Assembly (NCBI GenBank): GCA_937902665.1
Contig: CALELM010000101.1
Span: 24,947-88,946 of the forward strand
Source: an uncultured Selenomonadaceae bacterium
GTDB taxonomy: Bacteria > Bacillota > Negativicutes > Selenomonadales > Selenomonadaceae
DNA length: 64,000 bases
Direction: 5' to 3'
Within the stretch, counting starts at the first letter, position 1. Every line of letters starts with the position of its first letter. Below, piece by piece: positions 1 to 8,349 of the stretch. The notes below the pieces were generated by a model. That model was given only the letters and a program-made list of their open reading frames with translations, was not told the origin of the DNA and searched no databases. Position numbers and translations under genes: made by a program.

Positions 1-591
1 GGTAAGGTTCATAAAGTTTACAGGCGGCAATCTCCTGTTATTTATAGCATTTCCACAATAGAACATTTTCGCATTAACATCTTTTTCATGTATAAACTCT
101 ATCCCATTTTTTCGTGCATGAACAACTCTTTCAGATAACAACTCATCCTCTTTAATTAAAATTTTGACAGGAAATCCCTGCTTACGTGCTTCTTCATATA
201 ACAACAATGAATAAAGATTAAATTGTTCCAATAGACACAATTGTTTTTTCAATATTTGGGCAATAAATTTTTCCTTTAGTTCATGAAAATCATAATCATA
301 AAACTCATCTGGACATTCCGATAGATAAAAATACTTAAAAATACCTATATCTTCTAATATTTTTCTCATACTGTTTTCTACTAGTCCAGGTGTTATAACT
401 AACCATGCATCCTCATCCAAACCGCTATTTATACAATCATCTAAGCTTTTTACAGGAATGCCATCCACTATATTGCCTTGCAAATCTGGTCGTTTATCAA
501 TGTATCCTATAACCTTATCTTTTCCTAAAAAACGACACAACCTACGTCCTCTTACTCCAACACCCCATATAATAAAACGTTGTTCCTTCAT
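1..591 (-). CDS. Partial Rossmann-fold protein of the surface-polymer locus (3' end outside window)
   Basis: The frame is open from an ATG at 591 to the window edge, giving 197 codons with no stop, so the gene continues to the left. The N-terminus (MKEQRFIIWGVGVRGRRL) has a beta strand followed by a glycine-rich GxGxxG-like turn, as in nucleotide-binding Rossmann domains, and then VIGYIDKRPDLQG, a pattern seen in small NAD- or sugar-binding modules attached to polysaccharide transferases. No catalytic motif is visible in the part present. The DNA is clearly more AT-rich than the genes to its right, which suggests recent transfer, as is usual for capsule loci. It is probably part of the same surface-glycan cluster as the next four genes. 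Its exact function is unknown. Confidence 0.6.
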   Translation of the reverse strand, partial: MKEQRFIIWGVGVRGRRLCRFLGKDKVIGYIDKRPDLQGNIVDGIPVKSLDDCINSGLDEDAWLVITPGLVENSMRKILEDIGIFKYFYLSECPDEFYDYDFHELKEKFIAQILKKQLCLLEQFNLYSLLLYEEARKQGFPVKILIKEDELLSERVVHARKNGIEFIHEKDVNAKMFYCGNAINNRRLPPVNFMNLT

Positions 592-743
592 TACTCTACC
601 TCTTAATTTCACTTATTTCTTAATTCTCACACAACACTATATACTCTTATAGTAAAGGTTAAGAAAAACACCAATAATCTCAGAATAGCAAGGTAACATA
701 ACAAGTAGGAAGGATGCACTATTCATCACAGTCCCTATTTCCA

Positions 744-1997
744 CTATAAACCAATCATTATTTTTTCTATTTGCTCTGCCAGCTTCGCACTTGCTTTTCC
801 ATCAAAAACAATTCCCATTGTTTCCATGTAGTTTTCTATCTTTTTCAAATAATCTTCCATTGAAAAATCCTCTATCTGCTTTTCCAGTTCATCGTTACCA
901 GTCGCAAGCGGAAATGGCAAGGCAACATCCAATTTCGGCGTAAACTCCTTGTTATTGGAAATACTGTCATGTGCGTCTGTGACCAAATTCCACATTAGGC
1001 TTCCACGATCCTGAGCATATTTTTCTACATCATCCGCATAAAGAAATACTGGCATCTTGGTAAGCAACGCTTCAAAAGCCGCACTGGAATAATCTGTAAT
1101 ATAAGCATCTACCCCTGCTAATATCTCATACATGTCATCTGCCTTGCTTTCGTCAAACATCTTCCCTGCTATGCGCTCATCCTTATACTCCTGAAAGGCA
1201 GGTGCCAACTGAGGATGAACTCTGGTACACACATACCAAGTGCCTCCGAATTTCCTTTCCAAAGTCTCCAAAAGACGCAAGAAATCCAATGTCCAAGCCT
1301 CTGAATACACACTGCGCTTTCCGTTCCTTGCACCTTCCCGAAAAGTCGGAGCAAACATGACAATCTTTGCTTCCTGCGGCAAGTGATGCTTTTCCCTCAG
1401 CTTCCTCTTTGCTTCCGTTCTGTCACCATGCAAAACATCACAGCGAGGTGCGCCTGTCTTTAGATAAGTGCCTTCAAAAAGCATGCTTTTCGGCATAATC
1501 ATGTCACACCATTTTGAATCAATAACCAAGGCATCCATGTTTTCAGAATCCGCCTTGCTCACAAGATATGCCATTCTGGAAAAACCCGTCCCACGCAAAA
1601 GACCGGTAGACTTAATCCCTACAGTATAATGATTTGTATTCAGATAATATTGTCCAGTTCTTTTTTTTGTTCCATATGGTGTCCGATAATTCCCTATCCA
1701 AAGCTTTGCTGTACTCAGCCAATAGGCACGGTTCCAAAAAGTATTCTTTTTTTTCTTAATATAGTCCGGAAAATCCTTTTCCATGTCATTCACTAACCAT
1801 ATAAATTCATAGGAAGGATTTCTCCGATGAAGTTCTTCTGCCAAATACTTGGGATTACAACCAAAACCGCCCTTTCCTTCAAAAGTGCAAACTGCTATGC
1901 GATTTTGCTTGACCGAAAATATCCAACAAACATAAAAACGCAAACTTAACATCAACGCTTTAGTTTTTCGGAAAAGAATATACAAACGCTCATTCAT
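744..1997 (-). CDS. CDP-glycerol:glycerophosphate glycerophosphotransferase family protein (TagB/TagF-like)
   Basis: This 417-aa protein has the hallmarks of the Glyphos_transf family: an N-terminal GKGGFGCNPKYLAEEL segment, a central MFAPTFREG motif, and the C-terminal donor-site stretch VDAYITDYSSAAFEALL (TDYSS is the family signature) followed by PVFLYADD. Family members transfer glycerol-phosphate (or related polyol-phosphate) from a CDP-activated donor to a growing polymer at the inner face of the membrane. The length matches single-domain TagB/TarB-type enzymes. Its ATG overlaps the stop of the upstream phosphodiesterase gene in an ATGA arrangement, so the two are translationally coupled. 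Whether it primes or elongates the polymer cannot be told from sequence. Confidence 0.85.
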   Translation of the reverse strand: MNERLYILFRKTKALMLSLRFYVCWIFSVKQNRIAVCTFEGKGGFGCNPKYLAEELHRRNPSYEFIWLVNDMEKDFPDYIKKKKNTFWNRAYWLSTAKLWIGNYRTPYGTKKRTGQYYLNTNHYTVGIKSTGLLRGTGFSRMAYLVSKADSENMDALVIDSKWCDMIMPKSMLFEGTYLKTGAPRCDVLHGDRTEAKRKLREKHHLPQEAKIVMFAPTFREGARNGKRSVYSEAWTLDFLRLLETLERKFGGTWYVCTRVHPQLAPAFQEYKDERIAGKMFDESKADDMYEILAGVDAYITDYSSAAFEALLTKMPVFLYADDVEKYAQDRGSLMWNLVTDAHDSISNNKEFTPKLDVALPFPLATGNDELEKQIEDFSMEDYLKKIENYMETMGIVFDGKASAKLAEQIEKIMIGL

Positions 1998-2770
1998 GAA
2001 AGATAAGCCTCCGGCTCATTTAGTATCAATTCCTGAATTCCTGCCGCTTCCAGTTTTTCTAAATCCAATTTTTTTCCTGTCGGTTTTTCAGGGAAGAGAT
2101 GTCCTCCCCCCATCCATGCTCTTATGGTATAATCCCCCCCCTCCCATGCGATTTTTGCATGGTTCAACTCACAGACACCCAAATCCATGCCCTGCCAGTA
2201 GGGGTGAAGATCCATTTTTCGTCCCATGCCCATCGCCTTGTACATGCAATCCGACAGCTTGTTGTCCAAAATTGCAATCCTTGCATTGGCATCCATCTCC
2301 GACAGCAGCACTAGCGATTTTGCGTAAAAGGATGAGTATAGGATATGCTCCTGCAAGCCATATCTCGCTGCCATATCCAAAATCCGTTCTTCCATTCCTT
2401 CGTAGGATACATTGCTGTTTTTCAGCTCAATGTTCAACTGCAAGCCGTTCTTCAAGTAAGAAAAAAGCATCTGAAACACTTCATCCATCGTAGGGATTCG
2501 TTCTGCCTGTTCTTTTCCTGTCTGAATCCGCAGTGTTTTCAATTCTGCCAAGGAATAATCCTTTACCATGCCGATTCCGTCCGTGGTGCGATCCACACGC
2601 TCATCGTGAATCACAACCAAGTGATGGTCCCTCGTTTGCTGAATGTCCAGCTCAATGCCAACAAGCTCTGGCAATCTTGCTGCCATGCGAAAGGCTGTCA
2701 ACGTGTTTTCGGGACATCGCAGGCTGCACCCTCTGTGCGCCCATAATTTTATCGCCATAACATTATTCAT
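1994..2770 (-). CDS. ugpQ: Glycerophosphodiester phosphodiesterase
   Basis: The protein has 258 aa with the GDPD-family signature: WAHRGCSLRCPENTL near residue 11 (catalytic HRG and the E-N pair), IELDIQQTRDHHLVVIHDE (metal-binding E-x-D and catalytic H-D) and a C-terminal NEPE. These enzymes hydrolyse glycerophosphodiesters to glycerol-3-phosphate plus an alcohol. There is no signal peptide, so it is cytosolic. It lies between the TagD-fusion gene (overlap at the start) and the glycerophosphotransferase gene (ATGA overlap at the end). This suggests it supplies glycerol-3-phosphate to, or trims, the glycerophosphate polymer rather than serving general lipid turnover. An internal ATG four codons in (2758) is an equally plausible start. 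Confidence 0.85.
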   Translation of the reverse strand: MNNVMAIKLWAHRGCSLRCPENTLTAFRMAARLPELVGIELDIQQTRDHHLVVIHDERVDRTTDGIGMVKDYSLAELKTLRIQTGKEQAERIPTMDEVFQMLFSYLKNGLQLNIELKNSNVSYEGMEERILDMAARYGLQEHILYSSFYAKSLVLLSEMDANARIAILDNKLSDCMYKAMGMGRKMDLHPYWQGMDLGVCELNHAKIAWEGGDYTIRAWMGGGHLFPEKPTGKKLDLEKLEAAGIQELILNEPEAYLS

Positions 2771-4112
2771 CCTTATTTTTCAGTTCACGGGACTTCCGAA
2801 ATTCTTCCATTACCTCAGAAAGTGCTATGGACTCCTCCTTGGTCAATCGAAAATCATTCATCTCTGCCGCATTGATCTGGTTCAGCATGTCACTGATCTC
2901 ATAACGAAGACCGTCTCCCAAAAAAGGCTCCGAATACTTCTCAATTTGCGACGGATCTTCATGATGTACCTCAAAATAGGTGGTCTTCCACCAAGGTGCC
3001 TCCACAACAATATAGCCTTTCGTACCGGAAACCAAAAGCCGCCCATCGGATTTCACGCCAAGTCCCACCGTCACCGTTGCTAAACCATGCGGATAGGAAA
3101 GTGTCGCTCGGGTAAAAAGATCTAACCCGTTTTCCCCTTGGATGCTGTCGAAGGAAATATTCGTGTAATCCATGCCCAAAAGCTTTAGGATAGGCAGCAT
3201 GACATAGCTTCCCAGCTCAAGAAAGCTTCCCCCATACTCTGTATCAACAAGTTCTCTGTGACTGGAATCTTCCAGCTTGGTAAAGCAAGCTTCCACATTC
3301 TTTATCGCACCAATATGCCCACTGCAGGCAATTCCCAAAAGCTTATGGAATCCGGGGGCGTATGCCGTCTTTATTCCTTCATACAGGAGAAGATTTTTTG
3401 CCTTCGCACAAGCAAAAAGTTCTTCTGCCTGTGCTTTTTTCAGCACCATTGGCTTTTCACTCAAAACATGCTTTCCATGCGCAAGTGCTGACTTGATATA
3501 CTCATAGTGCGTTTCATGTGGAGAAGCCACATAGACCATATCCACATTTTCATACAATTCATCCAAGCTTTTGTATGCCGTAATCTCATGCCGTTCCGCA
3601 AACTTCCGTGCGCTCTCCCCATGCGGATTGTAAACCCCATGCACATCCACGCCGCTTACGCATTTTGACTCCGGAATAAACCGATTGGCAATACGCCCCG
3701 TTCCAATGATGCCAATGCGCTTGATTGCATGACGTTCTGCCCGCAGCATAGTGCTTGAAATATTTTTGGTACGTTCAAGATACACGACTTCACAATAATC
3801 CTTCAGGTAATCAAAACGCCCAACCCAGTCGGAACCAACCGTAAAAACATCAATGCCATACTTCTTTATGTCGTTAAATTTCTGGCCACCATATTCTTCC
3901 ACAATGATTTCATCTGCAAAACCGGTTTTCTTTACATTTTCGATGCGGGTAGCCAGCGAATCCACAACACTCAGCTTTCCGCGAGCCTTATCATAGCTTT
4001 CAGAGGTAACACCTACGATTAGGTAATCCCCCAGCGCCTTTGCCCTTTTCAAAAGCCTGTAATGTCCTTCATGAAGGAGATCAAATGTCCCATATGTAAT
4101 TACTTTTTTCAC
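2763..4112 (-). CDS. Fusion of glycerol-3-phosphate cytidylyltransferase (TagD-like) and Gfo/Idh/MocA oxidoreductase
   Basis: Two domains are visible. Residues about 1-130 are a TagD-type nucleotidyltransferase: VITYGTFDLLHEGHYRLL contains the HxGH CTP-binding motif, and RTKNISSTMLR matches the ISSTxxR motif. Residues about 132-449 are a Gfo/Idh/MocA NAD(P)-dependent oxidoreductase, with the dinucleotide motif GIIGTGRIANRF and the SEKPMVL motif carrying the family lysine. TagD makes CDP-glycerol from CTP and glycerol-3-phosphate; the second domain suggests reduction or oxidation of a polyol or sugar on the same route. I chose the GTG at 4112: it has GGGAGG seven bases upstream and overlaps the previous stop as GTGA. 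A GTG seven codons earlier is in frame but lacks a ribosome site. Confidence 0.85.
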   Translation of the reverse strand: MKKVITYGTFDLLHEGHYRLLKRAKALGDYLIVGVTSESYDKARGKLSVVDSLATRIENVKKTGFADEIIVEEYGGQKFNDIKKYGIDVFTVGSDWVGRFDYLKDYCEVVYLERTKNISSTMLRAERHAIKRIGIIGTGRIANRFIPESKCVSGVDVHGVYNPHGESARKFAERHEITAYKSLDELYENVDMVYVASPHETHYEYIKSALAHGKHVLSEKPMVLKKAQAEELFACAKAKNLLLYEGIKTAYAPGFHKLLGIACSGHIGAIKNVEACFTKLEDSSHRELVDTEYGGSFLELGSYVMLPILKLLGMDYTNISFDSIQGENGLDLFTRATLSYPHGLATVTVGLGVKSDGRLLVSGTKGYIVVEAPWWKTTYFEVHHEDPSQIEKYSEPFLGDGLRYEISDMLNQINAAEMNDFRLTKEESIALSEVMEEFRKSRELKNKDE

Positions 4113-6640
4113 GGCCTTACCTCCCCTGAACACAATCTCATCGTATATTCATATATTTTTTCTCCCGCAGAACCGTCCATATTTTCTGCGATTTCCCCAT
4201 AAGCCTCTAATTGCTTTCTAAGGTCAAATTGCGTTCCCTTGATGTTCCCATCCAAAAAATCCTTCAACGAGTTCACGCCATCTTCATTGCAGGCATAACG
4301 CAGCCAAGCAGCCATAGGGGAAAAGCCCCGCAGTATCTCCCTAAAATTTTCCTTGGATATGCCATCATCCAATTTTTCCCAAGCATCCGTTTCTGTATCG
4401 TAGATATAGTGCTGCCGTTCCGGTATATACCAAAACACCCATTTATTCTCGCCTATCCTCTTGATAAACTCGCCGTATTGTCCAAGATTAAAATAGCAAT
4501 CAATTCCCTTGGAGGTCAAATCAAACGGTACCTTCCATTCCCGGAATTCCCCGGATTCTCGCTCCAATTTAACAAATTTATTTCCCCACAAGGCAGGAAG
4601 AAAAACTTCTGTCTCTGATACAGCAATTCCTCCAAAGGCATTTATGTTTGTCTCATAACCGCACCACGGATGAATTGTCCTCAATCCTTGGATTCCCTTG
4701 GAAGAATATAACCTGATTTTTTTCGTTTTCATATGATAAACTGCCACGGACTCTTCCTGCAAATAGGGTATCATCCACAATTCGTCCCCATAACTCTGCA
4801 TTCGGGAATATCCAAAATGACAGGCAGGATCCATCGCAATCTGTTCCACCGTCATCTGGGCTGGGTCAATAACAAAAATCTCACCACAGTTCGTACCGGA
4901 AACAATTAATGTATCTTGACATACACAGCTTCCACCAAAAAACCATTCGCCATTGATTTGCTTGGAAATCACTTTCTGTATGTCATTTATATAAGTAACC
5001 TTCTCTGTCTCTAAATCCAGCACAACCAAATGCGGATACCTTACCGGAAGAAGCACCAGCTTATTTCCTACCTGCCATGATCGCCCAAAACAAGCATTCC
5101 GACTGGTCTCTTCTTTCAGCTGTATCTTTCTAAGCGGCAATCCCTCTTGATAAACCAAGATATCCTGTATTTCTGTCGGGCAAATATATAGCTTGTCCTT
5201 ATAGCTTACAGTACGATAATAATCATTGCTTCCCCTGTATTTCGACAGCTGCTGCACAAATTTGTACGCATTTCCTATTTTCCTGAACAGGCAATTGCCA
5301 TACATGACCATCCATTCATCATCGCCCTGCCACTGCTTGTTTATCATGATATCCGCCAGCCAATCATTTTCCTTGGGCAGTGAATGAATTTTGTTATTTA
5401 GTATAAACACAGGCTTTCCTGCAACGCCAAAAAGAGATGTTACACTCGTTCCTGCATCTCCGATATAAGCGTCCGAAATGGCAATCATACTGTCAATGTC
5501 AGGTGTGTCATCATAAATGCCTATATTTTCCCTTATAAAACAATCCCGTATTTTTTCATATCTTTTTACATATTCCGGACGCATGGACTGAAGCGTTGTG
5601 TAAAGCAATGGATGCGGCCGCCATATCAGGCAAATATCTGACCTTTTGGAACATATATTTATCACATATTCCAATTTTGAAAAAAACTCATTTATATTGC
5701 TAAGTGCGCCACCAATGCTTGTATTGTAAAAAATCGCTTTTTTCCCTTTTAACTTGTTTCTCCAAATCTCAGGCGGGGCAGGTGGGTTTTTGCTCATCCT
5801 TATTGCCCGATCAAACTTTGGTGAGCCTAGCGGCACCACTTTTGACTGAATGGATTTGTGGAACAGCTTTGCTATGGCTTTTGACTGTACAAATATCCTA
5901 TCTATCGCATTGTACGAATCCATCAGCTCCTGAAATTCAGCCATGCCACCTGATGTTGCATAATAAGGGACGTACATCAAGTTTTTGGTACATTTTTTTA
6001 ACTTATCAGAATAATAGCTGGCTTCTACAGAAGTTACCAGATTCCCGCCGTCATAAGGATTATGAATAAATATCGCATCCGGCTGCATTTCCTGCAACTT
6101 GCTTATACTATATTCACGATAGTCAAGCACAGGAACATCCTCCGGAAACATCCCCATCTCACAATGCCATTCCTTTACACTGCCATCCGGATTGCGATCC
6201 GCATAGGGAATCGGCACAACATACGCCTCGCAATGCTCCTTATCCTCATGTGCCGCTCGCCAAACAGATTCCAGACTATCCCACATGCTTGCCTTGTACG
6301 GCAAAAACACGATAACCATTTTCACTTCTTTTTCTGTTTTCAGCATTTTTACGACATGACCCATGATTTCACGGCACAAGTCACAAGATTCTGTTCGTTC
6401 GGCAGTGGATAGCCGCTTCCAGTCCGTATCTTGAACGATTTCTGCCAGCCCAGTAAAAATTTCATCATATTTTGCATAAGCCTCTTTTGACAGGTTTTCC
6501 TTGCACTTGCCGTCCACAGCTCCCAGTATCTCCAGCACGTCCTGTACCTGCTGCGAATCCGACCAATCCAGTTGGGCAAATATTCCCTCAACGCTTTCCA
6601 GTATCTCTGCAAGCTCCTTCTGCAGCTTTCGATCCATCAT
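4109..6640 (-). CDS. Large CDP-glycerol glycerophosphotransferase-like protein with C-terminal propeller-like region
   Basis: This protein of about 843 aa appears to have three parts. The first ~100 residues are helical and acidic. Residues about 100-450 resemble Glyphos_transf enzymes: MVIVFLPYKASMWDSLESVW, a nucleotide-binding-like ICLIWRPHPLL, and IAISDAYIGDAGTSVTSLFG, where GDAGTS replaces the usual TDYSS. Residues about 450-780 are short repeated strand-turn units with many W, Y and G residues, such as LVVLDLETEKVTYI, GEIFVIDPAQM and KFVKLERESGEFREW, resembling a beta-propeller. A transferase or glycan-binding role in the surface polymer is likely but unproven. The ATG at 6640 follows AGGA at ten bases; ATG 6637 is also possible. 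A -10-like TATAAT lies on the minus strand at 6703-6708. The stop overlaps the next gene as GTGA. Confidence 0.7.
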   Translation of the reverse strand: MMDRKLQKELAEILESVEGIFAQLDWSDSQQVQDVLEILGAVDGKCKENLSKEAYAKYDEIFTGLAEIVQDTDWKRLSTAERTESCDLCREIMGHVVKMLKTEKEVKMVIVFLPYKASMWDSLESVWRAAHEDKEHCEAYVVPIPYADRNPDGSVKEWHCEMGMFPEDVPVLDYREYSISKLQEMQPDAIFIHNPYDGGNLVTSVEASYYSDKLKKCTKNLMYVPYYATSGGMAEFQELMDSYNAIDRIFVQSKAIAKLFHKSIQSKVVPLGSPKFDRAIRMSKNPPAPPEIWRNKLKGKKAIFYNTSIGGALSNINEFFSKLEYVINICSKRSDICLIWRPHPLLYTTLQSMRPEYVKRYEKIRDCFIRENIGIYDDTPDIDSMIAISDAYIGDAGTSVTSLFGVAGKPVFILNNKIHSLPKENDWLADIMINKQWQGDDEWMVMYGNCLFRKIGNAYKFVQQLSKYRGSNDYYRTVSYKDKLYICPTEIQDILVYQEGLPLRKIQLKEETSRNACFGRSWQVGNKLVLLPVRYPHLVVLDLETEKVTYINDIQKVISKQINGEWFFGGSCVCQDTLIVSGTNCGEIFVIDPAQMTVEQIAMDPACHFGYSRMQSYGDELWMIPYLQEESVAVYHMKTKKIRLYSSKGIQGLRTIHPWCGYETNINAFGGIAVSETEVFLPALWGNKFVKLERESGEFREWKVPFDLTSKGIDCYFNLGQYGEFIKRIGENKWVFWYIPERQHYIYDTETDAWEKLDDGISKENFREILRGFSPMAAWLRYACNEDGVNSLKDFLDGNIKGTQFDLRKQLEAYGEIAENMDGSAGEKIYEYTMRLCSGEVRP

Positions 6641-6665
6641 GATTGTCACGTCCTATTTATCTAAT
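6596..6665 (-). repeat. Direct repeat, copy 1: start of the large transferase gene
   Basis: About 70 bp covering the first 15 or so codons and the 5' leader of the large transferase gene recur almost unchanged at 8091-8163. This copy is the intact gene start. The two copies share the coding start and part of the upstream sequence, then diverge on both sides. Confidence 0.85.
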
Positions 6666-6818
6666 TCGGTCTTTTGATATTGCATATACACATCCACTTC
6701 TTATTATATCGAAAAAATCTCACTTTTTCTTTAGTTTTTGTCATGCCAGCTGTTTTCTGCAACAGCCGCCTGCTTTCGCCCGTTTTATTTGCGCAAATTA
6801 TGATGCATTATCAAAATA

Positions 6819-6855
6819 ATAGCCATGCTAGGTTTGCGATAACCTGCATGGCTAT
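6819..6855. terminator. Hairpin in the 288-bp gap between the broken Rpn gene and the transferase gene
   Basis: An inverted repeat with arms TAGCCATGC/GCATGGCTA and AGGTT/AACCT around a six-base loop, with one bulged base. It lies just downstream of the broken Rpn gene on the minus strand. It may end that transcript, but there is no strong T-run. The rest of the gap 6650-6937 is AT-rich leader sequence with a TATAAT at 6703-6708 and no convincing gene. Confidence 0.4.
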
Positions 6856-6937
6856 ATGCCTGTGATTTGAGATATCCACTCCAGGCACCCAGCACATCCT
6901 TATGAAATTCCCTTCCGCTCCACTTCTTGCGGACATT

Positions 6938-8044
6938 TTAAGCAGGCTGTACACCAACCCATGTTCTCACCAATTCTACGGCTTCACCAACTACGTTTGC
7001 AATAAGAGAAACTTCCATGCCTTGCTCATAAAGCCTGATTGCAATTTCTTTCGCTTTCTTTTCTTTGCCTCTAGCTTCGCCTTCCATAACACCATCTTGC
7101 CTAATTCCAGCAATTGCTACACACATATCTATCTCTCCTTCCCCATTAACCACAAGGTCTAATTTTGAATTCGTACACTCATTTGCAATGCTCGCAGTTA
7201 AACGATCCATGTGCTTAAACTTCTCATTACTGTCAATCAGTTTCTGCATTGCATCTTTATCATGTGCGCATCTTATAAACGCCGCCAGTTCTTTAAAATC
7301 AGATTTATAACGCCATTGTTCAAGAAAATGCCATAAGCATTTTCCCTCCAATTTGCGTTTCAACGAAGCGGGAGATATGCTCACCGCTTGTTAAAATTTG
7401 GCTTCCCCCACTTACAGCAAGCTGTTGAAGAAGGGGACATCTTTAGCTTCGTTATATTTTTCCAAGTCCTCCCCTGTCATGGACACAGGTGAAATCAAAT
7501 TCATCTTGTAATCAGGAACGTACTTAAGTATTCTTGCATCATCCGTGTTCAGCATATCATGAACTGAATACGGCCGCACCCATTTGTCCTGGCCAAAGTA
7601 CAGGACAAGCGTAATAACTGGTTGCAAGCGATCTTCATCTTTCAAGCCTGAAAGAAATTCTTCACTGGTCATCGCATCTTCATTCTTGCGATGCTCCTTT
7701 GCAATTTCTTTCACCTGTGCAGAATAGTTGATTGCATCATACAACATGTTTCGCACAGGCATTGCGTAATGAATTTTTAACTGGTTTTCTACGCCAAGAA
7801 CCACGGCATATGCAACTTTACCATCTTCCATAAGAACCATCTGCTTAAGAATATCTCGGGATTTGTTTTCCGGCCGCATCACGCCATCTTTTCCAAAAGG
7901 GTGCACAATCGCTCTTGTATCCAGTTCTCTTAAGTTTTCGGGTTTAATAACAGTATCTCCATCGTACATCAATGCATTAAACAGATCAGCGAATACCTCT
8001 GGACGCTTCACATACTCTATTGTTTCACTATCAAGCTTGCCCAT
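6938..8044 (-). pseudogene. Rpn-family PD-(D/E)XK nuclease/putative transposase, split by a MITE insertion
   Basis: The 5' part (8044 to about 7456) encodes MGKLDSETIEYVKRPEVFADLFNAL and later ENQLKIHYAMPVRNMLYDAINY, the conserved start and centre of the Rpn/PD-(D/E)XK 'transposase' family. It ends with a stop at 7412, inside an inserted repeat element. The 3' part resumes at about 7305 with KSDFKELAAFIRCAHDKDAMQ, typical of the C-terminal half, and runs to 6938. Joining EDLEKY directly to KSDFKEL restores a normal family protein of about 330 aa. The 152-bp insert (7305-7456) therefore broke an intact gene. The start at 8044 has GGAGG eight bases upstream. Two fragments might still be made, because the insert supplies a stop and an in-frame ATG (7384). 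Confidence 0.8.
7305..7456. mobile_element. MITE-like element copy A (inside the Rpn gene)
   Basis: About 152 bp bounded by inverted TTATAACG/CGTTATA termini. It contains an internal AAAATGC/GCATTTT hairpin near the left end and a conserved segment CCCCCACTTACAGCAAGC near the right end. It is nearly identical to copy C at 8344-8495. It carries no transposase gene. The flanks suggest a short TA-rich target duplication (TATAA on both sides). Confidence 0.8.
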
Positions 8045-8090
8045 GGGTATCACCTCCATTTACAAATAATTAAAAGTTCTCAAGTAAACC

Positions 8091-8163
8091 TTCCAGTATT
8101 TCTGCAAGCTCCTTCTGCAGCTTTCGATCCATCATGATTGTCACGTCCTATTTTATCTGATTC
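8091..8163 (-). repeat. Direct repeat, copy 2: truncated duplicate of the transferase gene start
   Basis: Near-identical to 6596-6665, with one base change and one inserted T. On the minus strand it encodes MMDRKLQKELAEILE, then drifts into unrelated sequence and a stop near 8072, so it is a dead 5' remnant. It lies upstream of the Rpn pseudogene, so the two copies bracket that gene. Confidence 0.85.
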
Positions 8164-8194
8164 ATTCTTTATTCTGTATATCCGTTCCCTTTTC

Positions 8195-8224
8195 ATTATA
8201 ACGCCCTCAATCAAGAAAATGCAA
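8195..8224 (-). promoter_or_regulatory. Outward promoter-like sequence in the left end of MITE copy B
   Basis: On the minus strand TTGCAT (8224-8219) and TATAAT (8200-8195) are separated by 18 bp. The -10 is formed by the element's terminal repeat plus one flanking base. It points toward the transferase remnant and the Rpn pseudogene. The same arrangement is present in copies D and E. Confidence 0.45.
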
Positions 8225-8349
8225 ACAAGCATTTTCTTCCTTGACAGCGTTTCAACGAAGCCGGAGATATGCTCGCTGCTTGTTAAAATTTGATGTCCCC
8301 CACTTACAGCAAGCTGTTGAAGAAGGGGACATCTTTAGCTTCGTTATAA
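8196..8349. mobile_element. MITE-like element copy B
   Basis: About 154 bp with the same TTATAACG...CGTTATAA ends as copy A. Its left hairpin differs (CCCTCAATCAAGAAAATGC), matching copy D better than A or C. Its right half (CCCCCACTTACAGCAAGC, GAAGAAGGGGACATC) matches A and C. It shares its right terminus with copy C. Confidence 0.8.

Noticed and set aside
458..652. Plus-strand frame of 64 codons at the left edge
   Set aside because: It is antisense to the start of the partial Rossmann-fold gene, which has a consistent frame and start.
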